A stretch of DNA of 64,000 bases from Chitinophaga dinghuensis (GTDB lineage Bacteria; Bacteroidota; Bacteroidia; Chitinophagales; Chitinophagaceae). Positions 50,153-61,100 of the stretch are shown here, piece after piece. The position numbers and the translations under genes are program-made. The number at the start of each line of letters is the position of its first letter. Within the stretch, counting starts at the first letter, position 1. The stretch lies in assembly GCF_003259435.1 (NCBI RefSeq), contig NZ_QLMA01000001.1:744001-808000 (forward strand), given 5' to 3'. Under the pieces are notes generated by a model. The model was not told the origin of the DNA. It saw nothing but the letters and a program-made list of their open reading frames with translations, and did no database searches.

Positions 50153-51313
50153 ATGAAGTTTTTTTCCCCACGTAAGCCTGCCGCGAATACTGAAAAGAAA
50201 AAGAAATCATTGCTCAGGGAATGGATTGATGCGGTTGTTTTCGCAGTGATAGTGGCTACTCTCATCAGAACATTTCTATTTGAAGCATTTGTTATCCCTT
50301 CTCCATCCATGGAGCAGACGTTATTAGTGAACGATTATATTTTTGTAAGTAAGGTCAGTTATGGCCCCAGGATACCTAATACCCCACTGGCCATTCCATT
50401 TACAAATGCTACCATGCCTTTTTTTGTGGGGGTAAAGCCTTATTCCACCGCTGTTAAATGGCCTTTTATGCGGCTGCCAGGATTTGGCAAGCCTAAGAGA
50501 AATGATGTGATTGTATTTAATTTACCAATAGGAGATTCGGTGTTACTGAATAAAAAAGGCGAAGAGGTAGATTATTATCATGAATTATATAAAGAAAGAT
50601 ATTTATTGGATGTCCGTCCGGTAGATAAGCGGGCTACCTGGATAAAACGCTGCATAGGATTACCGGGAGATACGATCACCATCAGGGATGCCATGATATC
50701 TGTTAACGGTCAGCCGCAAGTATTACCCCCAACATCAGAGTTGAAATACGTAATTATCGATAACTCTTGTAAAACATTGCCAGATTCATTGCGCAAGGCT
50801 TTACGAATCGATAGTAATTTCTATCAGTTTTATGCAGATTCAACCAAAACATTGTATAACCTAACAGCAGAGGCGAGTGAAAAACTGCGAAAGATGGGTT
50901 ATCGGATGGAGGTGTTTTTGTCAACCGAGAAGGATAGAAGAATGTTCCCTTATGATACCATGTATGCGTGGAACCGGGATCACTATGGTCCTGTTTATGT
51001 GCCGAAGAAAGGAGATGTAGTGCAATTGACCAACGAAAACATCGGGTTATATACCCGGATAATTGCCAGTTACGAAGGGAATAAGTTGGATACGACGAAA
51101 GGAAGGATATTGATAAATGGAGTGCCCGCGTCTTCCTATAAATTTAAAATGAATTATTACTGGATGATGGGAGATAACAGGCATAACTCTGAAGACTCCC
51201 GTTACTGGGGCTTTCTGCCGGAAGATCACATTGTAGGAAAGGCGTCTTTGATATGGTTAAGCGTGGGTCCTGGTAATATTAGATGGCGAAGAATGCTTCA
51301 CTTTATTCAATAA
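50153..51313 (+). CDS. lepB: Signal peptidase I
   Basis: A 386-residue type I leader peptidase. An N-terminal transmembrane helix (AVVFAVIVATLIRTFLF) precedes the catalytic segment IPSPSMEQTL with Ser52, and the general base Lys165 lies in the motif WIKRCIGLPGDT. It cleaves signal peptides at the outer face of the inner membrane. It is longer than most (about 200-300) because of an inserted charged region (residues ~190-285) before the SEDSRYWGF C-terminal motif. Confidence 0.92.
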   Translation: MKFFSPRKPAANTEKKKKSLLREWIDAVVFAVIVATLIRTFLFEAFVIPSPSMEQTLLVNDYIFVSKVSYGPRIPNTPLAIPFTNATMPFFVGVKPYSTAVKWPFMRLPGFGKPKRNDVIVFNLPIGDSVLLNKKGEEVDYYHELYKERYLLDVRPVDKRATWIKRCIGLPGDTITIRDAMISVNGQPQVLPPTSELKYVIIDNSCKTLPDSLRKALRIDSNFYQFYADSTKTLYNLTAEASEKLRKMGYRMEVFLSTEKDRRMFPYDTMYAWNRDHYGPVYVPKKGDVVQLTNENIGLYTRIIASYEGNKLDTTKGRILINGVPASSYKFKMNYYWMMGDNRHNSEDSRYWGFLPEDHIVGKASLIWLSVGPGNIRWRRMLHFIQ

Positions 51314-51344
51314 AAAACCGTCTCTGCAGATGGAGCAGAGACGG
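51312..51344 (-). terminator. Terminator of the MFS/amidohydrolase operon
   Basis: On the minus strand CCGTCTCTGC pairs with GCAGAGACGG (51318-51327 and 51335-51344), followed by TTTTTT. Confidence 0.8.
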
Positions 51345-51363
51345 CAGTTCAATGTTCATTATT

Positions 51364-52779
51364 CTATTTATTGCTGTTGCTTACTTGTTGTAACAATCCA
51401 TCCAGCGCTTGTCTGTTCAGCAGTTTCCCTTTAACTACTACTGCATTTATTTTTTGCGTGTTGGTGATATCGTCCAGTGGATTGGCATTCAATAATAGGA
51501 TGTCTGCCTTTTTACCGGGAGCGATTGCGCCGTAATTAGTTTTGTGCAGGAATTCAGGAGAATTAATCACAGAGGCTTGTAATGCCTGCAATGGCGTGAT
51601 ATGGCCGAATTGTACCATCAGTGCCAGTTCCTGGTGCAAACCAATTCCCGGATAGTCGTAAGAGTTAAGATAGCCTGCATCTGTACCTGCCATTAGTTTC
51701 ACGCCGGCTTTTTCCAGCAGCGGCAGAATCGCCGCGGTTTTGGCAAATACTTCCTTGCGCCATGCGATAGCGGCGCTATCGTCTTGCATGGTACGGTTTA
51801 CGCGCCATGCGTAAGTGCCCTGAATCCCTTTACCGATGTATTGCAGGTAGGGATCATGTTTATGATCATCCTGATCCAGGTAGGCAAGCAGGTGAGGCAG
51901 TGTAAGCGTGGGCGTTACTGCTGTACCGCGGGCGGCCATCATACGATACGTTTTCATAGCTGCTGCGGTGTCGAAATGAGACATGATATATTTGTTAATA
52001 TCACGACCTTTCAATTCGCCTTTTGCAATCATCTGAGATAAGGCGGCTTCATCTTTCACGCCTGCTTTCCACGCATATCCCAGATGTTCTACTGCGCTCA
52101 GTCCTGCTGCTGTAACCTGGTCCATTGTGAGTGTATATGGAATATGGGCAGACACGGCCCATCCGCGTTTCCGGGCTTCCCTCAAAGCTTCGAGATAGAG
52201 ATCGTTTTTGAGGGTGTTGTCTGTCACTTTTATGAAGTCCACTTTAATACGTTGCAATGAATCCAGCGCTTTTTGCAATTCTTCGCTGGTGCCTATTTCC
52301 AGGTCGTTCAGCCAGATGGATTTATAGCCTTCCAGTTTAGGTCCGGAGGTGAAAATAGTAGGACCTTGCAGGGTACCATTGTTGACTTCTCCTCTCCATT
52401 TTATCACGAGGTCGCTGATATCTGCGGAGCAATCTCGCACGGTGGTGATACCATGGGCCAGATATAAAGGGAGGAAGTTTTTGTTTTCATTGGCGAGGGT
52501 ATCGCCGCCACCGAAGTGCATGTGCATATCCCATAATCCGGGCATGGCATATTTTCCGGCAGCGTTGTAAGTTTCGCTGGCTTTGAATTTATTGGCCTTG
52601 CTATCGTTTGTAACAGCGATGATCGTATCATGGCGAACGATGATAGATTGGCCTGATTTAATTTCTCCGGTACGAACGTCGATGACTTTCGTGTTGCGGA
52701 TAATGAGATCGGCCTGTTGGCTGAAGGCGCTGATGCTACCTGCCATTGCGATAGCGGCCAGCAGAATTTTTTTCATCAT
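51364..52779 (-). CDS. Exported amidohydrolase (imidazolonepropionase-like)
   Basis: A 471-residue metal-dependent hydrolase from ATG 52779, which overlaps the MFS stop as ATGA. Signal peptide ends near SISAFSQ. Motifs: WDMHMHFGG (first two His), RDCSADISDL, VTDNTLKND with the bridging Lys nearby (FIKVTD), SAHIPYT and VEHLGYA, and AGTDAGYLN with the final Asp. This is the HutI/prolidase-like type often called exported dipeptidase or imidazolone amidohydrolase. Substrate unknown; coupling to MFS suggests scavenging. Confidence 0.85.
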   Translation of the reverse strand: MMKKILLAAIAMAGSISAFSQQADLIIRNTKVIDVRTGEIKSGQSIIVRHDTIIAVTNDSKANKFKASETYNAAGKYAMPGLWDMHMHFGGGDTLANENKNFLPLYLAHGITTVRDCSADISDLVIKWRGEVNNGTLQGPTIFTSGPKLEGYKSIWLNDLEIGTSEELQKALDSLQRIKVDFIKVTDNTLKNDLYLEALREARKRGWAVSAHIPYTLTMDQVTAAGLSAVEHLGYAWKAGVKDEAALSQMIAKGELKGRDINKYIMSHFDTAAAMKTYRMMAARGTAVTPTLTLPHLLAYLDQDDHKHDPYLQYIGKGIQGTYAWRVNRTMQDDSAAIAWRKEVFAKTAAILPLLEKAGVKLMAGTDAGYLNSYDYPGIGLHQELALMVQFGHITPLQALQASVINSPEFLHKTNYGAIAPGKKADILLLNANPLDDITNTQKINAVVVKGKLLNRQALDGLLQQVSNSNK

Positions 52780-53978
52780 TGTAGGTGGCGTTGTTTTATG
52801 TTGATGATAAATGCGGTCAGTATGAATGCCGCGCCCAGTAAGCATACGGCTATCCAACCGCCTTCGCCCCATGCGATGGCGCCCAGTAATGATCCTACGG
52901 AACCGCCTGCAAAGGAACTGGAAATATATACTGTATTGAGTCGGCTTCTGGCTTCCGGACGCAGTGCAAATACTTTCGATTGATTGGAGATATGCGTTAC
53001 CTGCATACCTACGTCTAACAATATTACACCTGCTATTAAACCTAACAGCGAAGCGGCGGAGAAGCCCATTATCAGATAGGCGGCCAGTGCGGCAATAATA
53101 CCTAAACGAATTGTAAAGTGAGGTCCTTTATTGTCGGTCGATTTACCGGCAATAGGCGCTGCCAGTGCGCCACAGGCTCCGATGATGCCAAATAAACCTA
53201 CCATATCGCTTTTGAAGAAGAAAGGACTTCCTTCCAGCAGGAATACGAGGGTGGTCCAGAAGACGCTGAAGGCGCCGAACATGCAGAAGCCGGTGAAAGC
53301 TGCTTGTCGTAAGGAAGGTAATTCCCTGATTAAAGTAACCAGTGATTTCATCAGGCTGGCATAGCTTCCCATGAAGGAAGGCGGATTTTTAGGCAGTTTA
53401 GCGGCAAGAATAAACATGAGTATCACCATGGAGATACCGCCGGTGATGAATACTGTTCTCCAGCCCAAATGTGCGCCAATAAAGCCGCTGAGGGTACGGG
53501 ATAAGAGGATGCCGATGAGTAATCCGCTCATCACTTTCCCTACAATGCGCCCTCTGGATTCTTCCGGAGCCAGTGTAGCGGCCATGGGCAGCAACAGTTG
53601 TGGTACGGCGGAGAAGAATCCTATGAGTAAACTGGCCGCTATCAGCATGGGGAAGTTGACTGCGGCGGCAGCCAGGAACATGCAGACAGCGGCGCCTGCA
53701 ATTTTTATCAGGATTAGTTTTCGTCTTTCTGTTTTATCGCCCAGCGGCACAATGAATAATAATCCCAGTGTATAACCTACCTGGGTAATAGTAGCTATAA
53801 TGCTTACCTGGCCAGCGCTCAGGTGGAATGTCTCTGCGATTTGTACCAGCAGAGGTTGGTTGTAATAAATGTTGGCAACTACCAATCCACATGTGATGGC
53901 CATCAGCATAACCAGTCCTTTGCTTATCGTGGTAGCAGGGGCTTTTACACGTTTGTCCATAAAAACATTTTCAATCAT
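52776..53978 (-). CDS. MFS transporter
   Basis: A 400-residue, about 12-helix transporter of the major facilitator superfamily. The signature GDKTERRKLILIK lies after helix 2. ATG 53960 (starting MDKRVK) is an alternative start to 53978. It is translationally coupled to the amidohydrolase by an ATGA overlap, and no other gene is in the unit. Substrate is not predictable. The regulator at 54045 lies directly upstream. Confidence 0.88.
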   Translation of the reverse strand: MIENVFMDKRVKAPATTISKGLVMLMAITCGLVVANIYYNQPLLVQIAETFHLSAGQVSIIATITQVGYTLGLLFIVPLGDKTERRKLILIKIAGAAVCMFLAAAAVNFPMLIAASLLIGFFSAVPQLLLPMAATLAPEESRGRIVGKVMSGLLIGILLSRTLSGFIGAHLGWRTVFITGGISMVILMFILAAKLPKNPPSFMGSYASLMKSLVTLIRELPSLRQAAFTGFCMFGAFSVFWTTLVFLLEGSPFFFKSDMVGLFGIIGACGALAAPIAGKSTDNKGPHFTIRLGIIAALAAYLIMGFSAASLLGLIAGVILLDVGMQVTHISNQSKVFALRPEARSRLNTVYISSSFAGGSVGSLLGAIAWGEGGWIAVCLLGAAFILTAFIINIKQRHLQ

Positions 53979-54044
53979 ATACCTGCAAAGGTAGCGGGAG
54001 GTAGAAGGGGAAAATGGTACTCATTATCACATTGCGGGTACTTT

Positions 54045-54884
54045 TTATTTTTTGCGTCGGAACTCCAATGGGGTCTGGGAAGTGTATTTGCGGAAGAAGC
54101 GGGAGAAGTAGGAACTATCTTTAAAGCCCAGTGAATAAGCTATTTCGCGGATGTCCATGGTGGTGAGGGAGAGCATGCGTTTGGCTTCCAGGAGTATGCG
54201 TTCGCGGATATATTCTCCGGCGGTGCGTCCTGTTTCGCGGCTACATACCTGGTTCAGGTAGCTGGGGGTAATATGGAGTTTGTCGGCATAGAACTGAACG
54301 CCTGCTTCCTGGGTATAGTGTCTTTCTAACAGTTGCAGAAATTTATTAATCAGGTGATTGCTGGTACTGTGGCTGATTCCAGGATGCGCGGTGGTATACC
54401 AACGTTGGAGCAGGAATAAAACCACTTGTAAACGATGGTGGAGGATATTGCTGTAGAGTGGCTGGTGATGGGCATTTTCTTCGTTCATTAGGCGGAATTC
54501 CTGTTGGATTTGTTTCAACTGTGCGGGGGTAAGTTGGAGAACAGGAATCGCATTAGGTGTGAAGAAGGGCCACAGCGGGCCTTTCTGAGCAAGGAAAGCT
54601 GGAGAAAACATCACCTGGTAGCCGTGGGTATCTGCGGAGATATCCCATTGATGGGCCTGGCCTGGCGCGAGGAAAAAAATGCAGCGGTCGTGTACAGGAT
54701 ATTCTTCAAAATCGATGGTATGTGTGCCTGCTCCTTTTTCTATGAGCATCAGCATATAGAAATCATGTTTATGCGGTTCCGCTATCACAGTGGTGTTGAT
54801 AGGGGCATGCTGAATGATTTTGAAATCTTCCGCTCTGTAGGGAAGGTCAAATATCTTTTCTATACCGAAAACAGGCAGTTTCAT
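54045..54884 (-). CDS. AraC-family transcriptional regulator
   Basis: A 279-residue regulator. The N-terminal cupin-like domain (EPHKHDFYMLMLIEKGAGTHTIDF, LAPGQAHQW) is followed by a two-helix-turn-helix domain (VQFYADKLHITPSYLNQVC; IREIAYSLGFKDSSYFSRFFRK, ending TPLEFR). It resembles the regulator at 14919-15776. It lies just upstream of the MFS/amidohydrolase pair on the same strand and divergently from YheT, with a strong promoter between them. Confidence 0.9.
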   Translation of the reverse strand: MKLPVFGIEKIFDLPYRAEDFKIIQHAPINTTVIAEPHKHDFYMLMLIEKGAGTHTIDFEEYPVHDRCIFFLAPGQAHQWDISADTHGYQVMFSPAFLAQKGPLWPFFTPNAIPVLQLTPAQLKQIQQEFRLMNEENAHHQPLYSNILHHRLQVVLFLLQRWYTTAHPGISHSTSNHLINKFLQLLERHYTQEAGVQFYADKLHITPSYLNQVCSRETGRTAGEYIRERILLEAKRMLSLTTMDIREIAYSLGFKDSSYFSRFFRKYTSQTPLEFRRKK

Positions 54885-54907
54885 ATGTTATAAAGGTAGT
54901 ACAATGA

Positions 54908-54942
54908 TTTGTGCTAATTATAGGTGAAAGTGACTAATTTTG
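54908..54942 (+). promoter_or_regulatory. Promoter of the YheT-like gene
   Basis: TTTG (54908-54911), a 23-base spacer and TAATTTTG (54935-54942), eight bases before the ATG at 54950, so the leader may be very short. Confidence 0.6.
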
Positions 54943-54949
54943 TGGTGTT

Positions 54950-55915
54950 ATGCCACTCGTGAACCATTCAGCATATGAAGCGCCCATGTTCTTGCGCAAC
55001 CGTCATTTACTGACGATTTATCCCACACTATTTCGCAAAATAGCGCCGGCGGATTATAGAAGGGAGCGTATACCTACACCTGACGGTGATTTCCTGGATC
55101 TGGATTTCAGTGAAAAAGGAAACGACAAGGTCGTGGTGATTTTGCATGGACTGGAAGGAGATGCTTCCAGGAAATATGTATTGGGAATGGTGCATCATTT
55201 CAATGCGGGGGGGTATGATTCTGTGTCGATGAACTTCCGTGGTTGCAGTGGAGAGCCCAATCAGGCATTACGATTTTATCACAGTGGAGAAACCGGCGAT
55301 CTGGATACCGTTATTCGTTATATCGCGTCCTTGAAAAAATATTCCGCTATTCACCTGGTAGGGTTTTCTCTGGGAGGAAATGTAACCCTGAAATATGTGG
55401 GCGAACAAGGAGAGCAGATTAATCCGCTGATACGGTCGGCGGTGGCTATTTCAGTCCCTTGTGATTTGGCCAGTAGTTCCGTGGAACTGGCCAAGGGACA
55501 TAACAGCATTTATATGAACCGGTTTATCCGTAGTTTGGGCCAGAAGCTGAAAGATAAACAGGTGCAGTATCCTGAAGCAATTGATCTCACTGATTATAAT
55601 AAAATCCGCAATTTCCGGCAATTTGACGATCGTTATACAGCGCCTATACATGGATTTAAAGATGCCATGCAATATTGGACGGCATGCAGCTCGCTGTACT
55701 ATCTGAAAAATATCAGTATTCCTGCCTTACTCATTAATGCGCAGGATGATCCGTTTTTAAGCAAGGAATGTTTTCCGTTTGAGTTGGCGGCTACGCATCC
55801 CTTTTTACATTTTGAAGCGCCTCGAACCGGAGGACATGTAGGCTTCGTAGGTTTTAAAGACCCGGTTTATTGGTCAGAAAGACGTGCGCTGGAGTTTACT
55901 GCTGCTATCTGCTGA
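54950..55915 (+). CDS. YheT-family alpha/beta hydrolase
   Basis: A 321-residue hydrolase. The family opening RNRHLLTIYPTLFRK is present, then the GLEGDASRKYV oxyanion segment, nucleophile elbow VGFSLGGN with the catalytic Ser, DDPFLS near the acid and GGHVGF with the catalytic His near the C-terminus. YheT enzymes are esterase-like and cytosolic; their substrate is unclear. It is a single gene divergent from the AraC regulator. Confidence 0.88.
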   Translation: MPLVNHSAYEAPMFLRNRHLLTIYPTLFRKIAPADYRRERIPTPDGDFLDLDFSEKGNDKVVVILHGLEGDASRKYVLGMVHHFNAGGYDSVSMNFRGCSGEPNQALRFYHSGETGDLDTVIRYIASLKKYSAIHLVGFSLGGNVTLKYVGEQGEQINPLIRSAVAISVPCDLASSSVELAKGHNSIYMNRFIRSLGQKLKDKQVQYPEAIDLTDYNKIRNFRQFDDRYTAPIHGFKDAMQYWTACSSLYYLKNISIPALLINAQDDPFLSKECFPFELAATHPFLHFEAPRTGGHVGFVGFKDPVYWSERRALEFTAAIC

Positions 55916-56049
55916 TAGTGTAAAAAATACCTTTAATAAGAATTGTGTCTCCCAAAATCATCTGCTACAAGAGATTGTTAAAAACACCTTGTAATTTTAA
56001 CTGTTTTTTATAATTTACGCTCAGCCTTTAGCATCTATTTCTTATTACT

Positions 56050-56640
56050 ATGGAGCGTATGCCATCCGAAGAGGAAGTGTTAAACAGGATGCGTGATGGA
56101 GATGAATCTGCCTTTTCAAGTATTTATCGGCACTATCACCCTGGTTTGTATGTTTACTTGTTACGATTCTGTAAGGTCCCGTCATTGGCGGAAGATCTGG
56201 TGCATGACGTATTCCTGAAGGTTTGGGAAATACGGGAAAGAATTAATCCGCAACTATCATTTAGCGGCTATCTGTACAGGATAGCACGGAATCATGTGTT
56301 AAAAACAATTCATAAGCTGGCAGATGACCATGCACTCCGGGCGCAATTGTTTATGCAATTGCAGGAGCGGGAGCACAGCAATGAAACGGATGTGTTGTCA
56401 AAGGAATATAACCGTTTATTCCAGGAAGCTTTTGCGGGGCTTACGGTACAGCGTCAGAATGTATTCCGCCTGTGCAGGCAGGAAGGAAAGAGTTATGATG
56501 AGGCAGCGGCCATTTTAGGCATCTCCAGGAATGCTGTCAAGAAGCATATGGTACTGAGTATGCGCTTCATTCAGGATTATATTTATCGTCATGGGGATAT
56601 ATTAATCGCCTCTTGTATGGTGGCGGCTATGATGAACTAA
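56050..56640 (+). CDS. ECF sigma factor (FecI-like), second cassette
   Basis: A 196-residue sigma-70-family factor. Region 2: FSSIYRHYHPGLYVYLLRFC and AEDLVHDVFLKVWEIRE. Region 4: SYDEAAAILGISRNAVKKHMVLSM. It has the layout of the Bacteroides family 1 sigma factors. It precedes a FecR gene and a SusC/SusD pair, so it is expected to switch on that uptake locus in response to the glycan or ligand bound outside. Confidence 0.92.
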   Translation: MERMPSEEEVLNRMRDGDESAFSSIYRHYHPGLYVYLLRFCKVPSLAEDLVHDVFLKVWEIRERINPQLSFSGYLYRIARNHVLKTIHKLADDHALRAQLFMQLQEREHSNETDVLSKEYNRLFQEAFAGLTVQRQNVFRLCRQEGKSYDEAAAILGISRNAVKKHMVLSMRFIQDYIYRHGDILIASCMVAAMMN

Positions 56641-56734
56641 AAAAATATTTTTGACAGGGGGTACCCTGTTTCTTCATTTCCGGATATTATAAACAGTGGC
56701 ACTGCTAAAAAGTGCCGGACACGTTAAAAACGTT

Positions 56735-57919
56735 ATGCATCACCCTGCATCTTATTATCAGCAACTTTTGACCAGATACCTGGATGGGAATTGTACGCCT
56801 GCAGAAGTCGAAGAACTGCTAGCATGGCTAAACACCCCTGAGGCGCGGCGTGCTGCGCTCACTACGATGCAGGAGGATTTTGAGCGGACGATGTCCACCC
56901 CTGTCAATGTGCCTGAGGCGATGAGTAATCGTGTGGAAACGAGGCTATTGCAGGAAATTAGTAAGAACAAAGTGGTGCCTATGTATCAGCAGCGCCGCAA
57001 AAAGTGGTTAGCGGCAGCTGCTGCCATGACTGCGCTGGTGGTAAGCGCTGGCTATTTTATAAAGCATCATCGCGTGCAACCGGCTGTAATTCAGCCTATC
57101 GTGCATGTAACAGATATTAAGCCGGGATCAGACAAAGCCATTCTGACCCTGGCGGATGGAACGCAGGTCACGCTGGACAGTGCAGGACATCAGGTCATTG
57201 CCCAGGGAGGTACGCAGATCAAGCAAAAAAACGGTCAGTTGCAATATGTGGCGGCTGGTAATGCTACACAGGCGGTGATATATAATATGTTGCGTGTACC
57301 TCGCGGCGGACAATTCAAACTGGTATTGCCGGATGGCACTACCGTATGGCTGAATGCCGCTTCCAGTCTGCGCTATCCTACAGCTTTCACCGGCAATAGC
57401 CGTACGGTGGAAATAGAAGGACAGGCTTATTTTGAAGTAGCACAAAACAGTAATAAGCCTTTCATTGTGCAGGCGGGAAAAACGACGATACAGGTACTAG
57501 GAACCGGTTTTGATATTATGTCTTACCCAGACGAAAAAGAGCAGCGTACCACCTTGGTAGACGGTGCGGTGAAAGTAATATCTGGTAAGACAGAGAAAAT
57601 ACTGAAGCCGGGGCAGCAGGTTGCTCTGGACAACGAAACCGGAGTTGCTACTGTACAAGATGCGGATGTACAGGGTGTTATCGCCTGGAAAACCGGCTTC
57701 TTTGAATTTGATAATGTAAGTCTTGCTACCGTATTGCGTCAGTTAGGACGCTGGTATGACCTGGACATAGATAACAGATTTTTGCATAATAACGCCAGGT
57801 TGGGAGGCCGTATCAGCAGAAACCTTCCACTGTCAGAAATATTGCCTATGCTGAGGAGTGCTGGAGCGGATTTTCATTTGAATGGACGAACGCTAACTGT
57901 AACTGCAGCAGATAACTAG
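56735..57919 (+). CDS. FecR-family anti-sigma factor, second cassette
   Basis: A 394-residue protein from ATG 56735; the upstream GTG 56696 would add 13 residues. Residues 1-80 are the sigma-binding part (YYQQLLTRYLDGNCTPAEVEELLAWL). One helix KKWLAAAAAMTALVVSAGYFI. The periplasmic FecR domain has LPDGTTVWLNAASSLRYPT and VLGTGFDIM, then a C-terminal domain (ISRNLPLSEILPMLRSAGADF) that pairs with the STN domain of SusC. It follows the sigma gene by about 95 bases. Confidence 0.92.
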   Translation: MHHPASYYQQLLTRYLDGNCTPAEVEELLAWLNTPEARRAALTTMQEDFERTMSTPVNVPEAMSNRVETRLLQEISKNKVVPMYQQRRKKWLAAAAAMTALVVSAGYFIKHHRVQPAVIQPIVHVTDIKPGSDKAILTLADGTQVTLDSAGHQVIAQGGTQIKQKNGQLQYVAAGNATQAVIYNMLRVPRGGQFKLVLPDGTTVWLNAASSLRYPTAFTGNSRTVEIEGQAYFEVAQNSNKPFIVQAGKTTIQVLGTGFDIMSYPDEKEQRTTLVDGAVKVISGKTEKILKPGQQVALDNETGVATVQDADVQGVIAWKTGFFEFDNVSLATVLRQLGRWYDLDIDNRFLHNNARLGGRISRNLPLSEILPMLRSAGADFHLNGRTLTVTAADN

Positions 57920-58197
57920 ATTTTATTGAGAAGTAGAAAATTATTAACTAAAACAACCAAAAGAAAGGACAGCGTATAATCATGGCCGTTATTCCACGTC
58001 GGCAGTACCACGTTCACTAATTGTAAAAACTGAAAACAAAGAAAGCAAACACACAATGACAACCGAAACTAGCTAACAGTTTCCTTGTCCAAAAAAAACC
58101 GGAAGCGCTCGCAACACTCCCGGCAACATTTGGGCAGGTTAACTGAACAGAATCCCTTATCGAATCATATTCGTCAATTCCCAAACACTACAAAAGT

Positions 58198-61100
58198 ATG
58201 CAATTTAACTTTAGTGGTATAGTTTCCGGTACCCGGAAGTTTATATCTACAAAAACGTTCTGCGTTATGAAATTGACTGCCTTTTTGCTGCTTGCAGCGT
58301 GCTTACATATTAGCGCAAAAGGATTGTCGCAGCAGATCACTCTCACAGAAAAAGGAGCCCCCCTTAAAAAAGTGCTCAGAGAGGTTGCCCGTCAGGCGGG
58401 AATATCTGTTGTTTATGATGAAACTCAACTGGCTGCAACTAATCCAGTGACTATTTCTGTTAAGAATGTATCTGTTCAGGCAGCATTGGATAAAGCCCTG
58501 GAAGGACAACCATTGTCCTATAAAGTGGACGGTTCCCGTATCACCCTGATCAAGCTGCCTCCTCCCGCCACTATCTCCCAGGACTCCTCCCTTACAGTTA
58601 GTGGGAGAATTCTGGACGAAAAAGGCGACCCCATTATCGGGGCAACCATCCGTATCAATGGTACCAGCACAGGCACCACTACAGATGCAGCCGGAAAATT
58701 TTCCATTAAAGTGCCCGGGCCCAAATCCCAGCTGGCTTTTTCTTTTATCGGCTATACTCAGCAAGTGTTGCAGGCGTCGGCTAATCCGATGACTGTTAGA
58801 CTCTCTCTTTCTGCTACCTCTCTGACAGAAACGGTAGTAGTAGGTTATGGTATCCAGAAGAAAAGCGTAGTAACGGGGTCTATCTCTTCCATCAAATCTG
58901 CTGAATTTGAAAATCAGCCGGTTACCCGCGTAGAACAAGTATTACAAGGCCGTACTTCCGGCGTTACCGTAGTAGCGGCTTCCGGTCAGCCCGGTTCTGC
59001 TTCTGCTGTTCGTATCCGCGGTAATACCAGCTTTAATAATAACGATCCACTTTGGGTAGTGGATGGAGTGGTTGTGGATAACGGCGGTATCAGTTACCTG
59101 AACCAGTCTGATATCGAATCCATTGAAGTACTGAAAGATGCTGCATCTGCCGCTATCTACGGTACCCGCGCTGCCAACGGCGTTATCCTCGTTACCACCA
59201 AAAAAGGTAAAGCAGGGAAACTGTCTGTCAGCTACAATGGTTACCTCGGTACTTCGGCGCCAGCTCGCAAGCTGAAAATGCTGAATGCCATGGAATATGC
59301 TACCCTGCGCAATGAGGCCCTCGTTGCCGATGGCAAAGCGCCTTTATATGCAGACCCAAAATCGCTGGGTCAGGGTACCGACTGGCAGGCGCAGATCTTT
59401 AATAACAGCGCTGCCCGTCAGAACCACGAAGTGAGTCTGAGCGGCGGTAACGATAAATCTACTTTCTATACTTCCTTTGGTTTTATGAAGCAGGAAGGTA
59501 TCGTTGCTTCTGCTATCTCCAATTATCAACGCGCTTCTTTCCGTACCAATTCTGCTCATAAAATCGCTAAATGGCTGACTTTCGGTGAGAATATTGGCTA
59601 CTCTTATGAGAAAACATTGAGCCTGGGTAACACCAACTCCGAATTTGGCGGCCCGCTTAGCTCTGCGATCAACCTGGACCCTATCACTCCTGTAGTAGAA
59701 ACGGATCCTGCAAAAGCTAACGCTTCCCCATATACGAACAATGGCGGCTTAGGTATCTGGAGAGATGCCAACGGTAACCCTTACGGTATTTCCGGCGTAG
59801 TGGGACAAGAAATCACTAACCCGCTTGCCTATATTAAAGCCAGACTGGGTAACTATAACTGGGCGCATAACCTGGTAGGTAACGCTTACCTGGAAATGGA
59901 GCCTATAAAAGGATTGAAAGTACGCTCTTCCCTGGGTGGCAAACTTGCCTTCTATGGTTCAGAAACATTTAACCCTATTTCTTACCTGAACTCTTCTACT
60001 ACCAACCCTCGTACTAACTTCGCACGAGACCAGAATAACAGCCTTGCCTGGAACCTGGAGAATACCATCTCCTATTCCCGGATTATTAATAGCCACGACT
60101 TCACCATCCTCGTTGGACAAGGTGCTTATATGGACGGTCATACTGCGAATACCAACGTTGTATACTACGATATTCCTGCAACTAATTTCAAAGGTGCATC
60201 CCTCAACTTTAACACAGCACAGGCCAACCGCCTGGCAAGTGGTAAAGATGGACAAGAGCATAGAGTATCATCCCTCTTCGCCCGTCTGAACTATAACTAT
60301 CAGGAAAAATATCTCTTCACCGCTATTGTGCGTAGAGATGGTTCCAGCAGATTTGGCCCTGAATTCAAGTACGGAACATTCCCTTCTGTTTCCGGTGGTT
60401 GGGTGCCTTCCAAAGAATACTTCTGGCCAGAGAATAAAGTAATCGACTTCCTGAAAATCCGTGGTGGATACGGAACAGTAGGTAACGACAACATTACAGA
60501 CAACGGCTTCCTCTCCACTATTGGCGATGGCAGAAACTATACCCTTGGTTCAGATGGTAAAATCTGGGTAGGTAACAGCCCGAATGCCCCTGCAAACCCT
60601 GGTCTGCATTGGGAAGAAACCCGTCAGTCCAATATAGGTTTTGAAATGGCATTCCTGCAACATTTCAACTTCACATTTGACTGGTTCAATAAGAAAACTG
60701 TGGGCATCCTGATGAATCCACGCGTACCAACCTACACCGGCGCATTCGGTAATCCTCCTGCAAACGTAGCGGATAACCAGAACCGCGGGGTGGATCTGGA
60801 ACTGGGATATCATGGCAATGTTGGAAAAGTGAAACTGAATGTAAATGCCAATGCATCTTATGTGAAAAATACAGTGTTGTACCTGGGTGAAGGCGTTAAC
60901 TACATCACTACCAGTCAACAAACATTCCAAAGCAGTACTTATCCTATCACCCGTACCATTTTGGGCCAGGCTTTCAATGCTTTCTATGGTTTCAAAACAA
61001 ACGGTATCTTCCAGACACAGGCAGATGTGGATAACTACAAAGATGCAAAAGGAAATAAAATCCAGCCAAATGCAAAACCAGGCGATTTCCGCTGGGTAGA

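Noticed and set aside
57920..58197. Small ORF or RNA in the SusC leader
   Set aside because: No start/stop pair with coding character, no hairpin, and no promoter of the housekeeping type; only an inferred ECF-sigma promoter.
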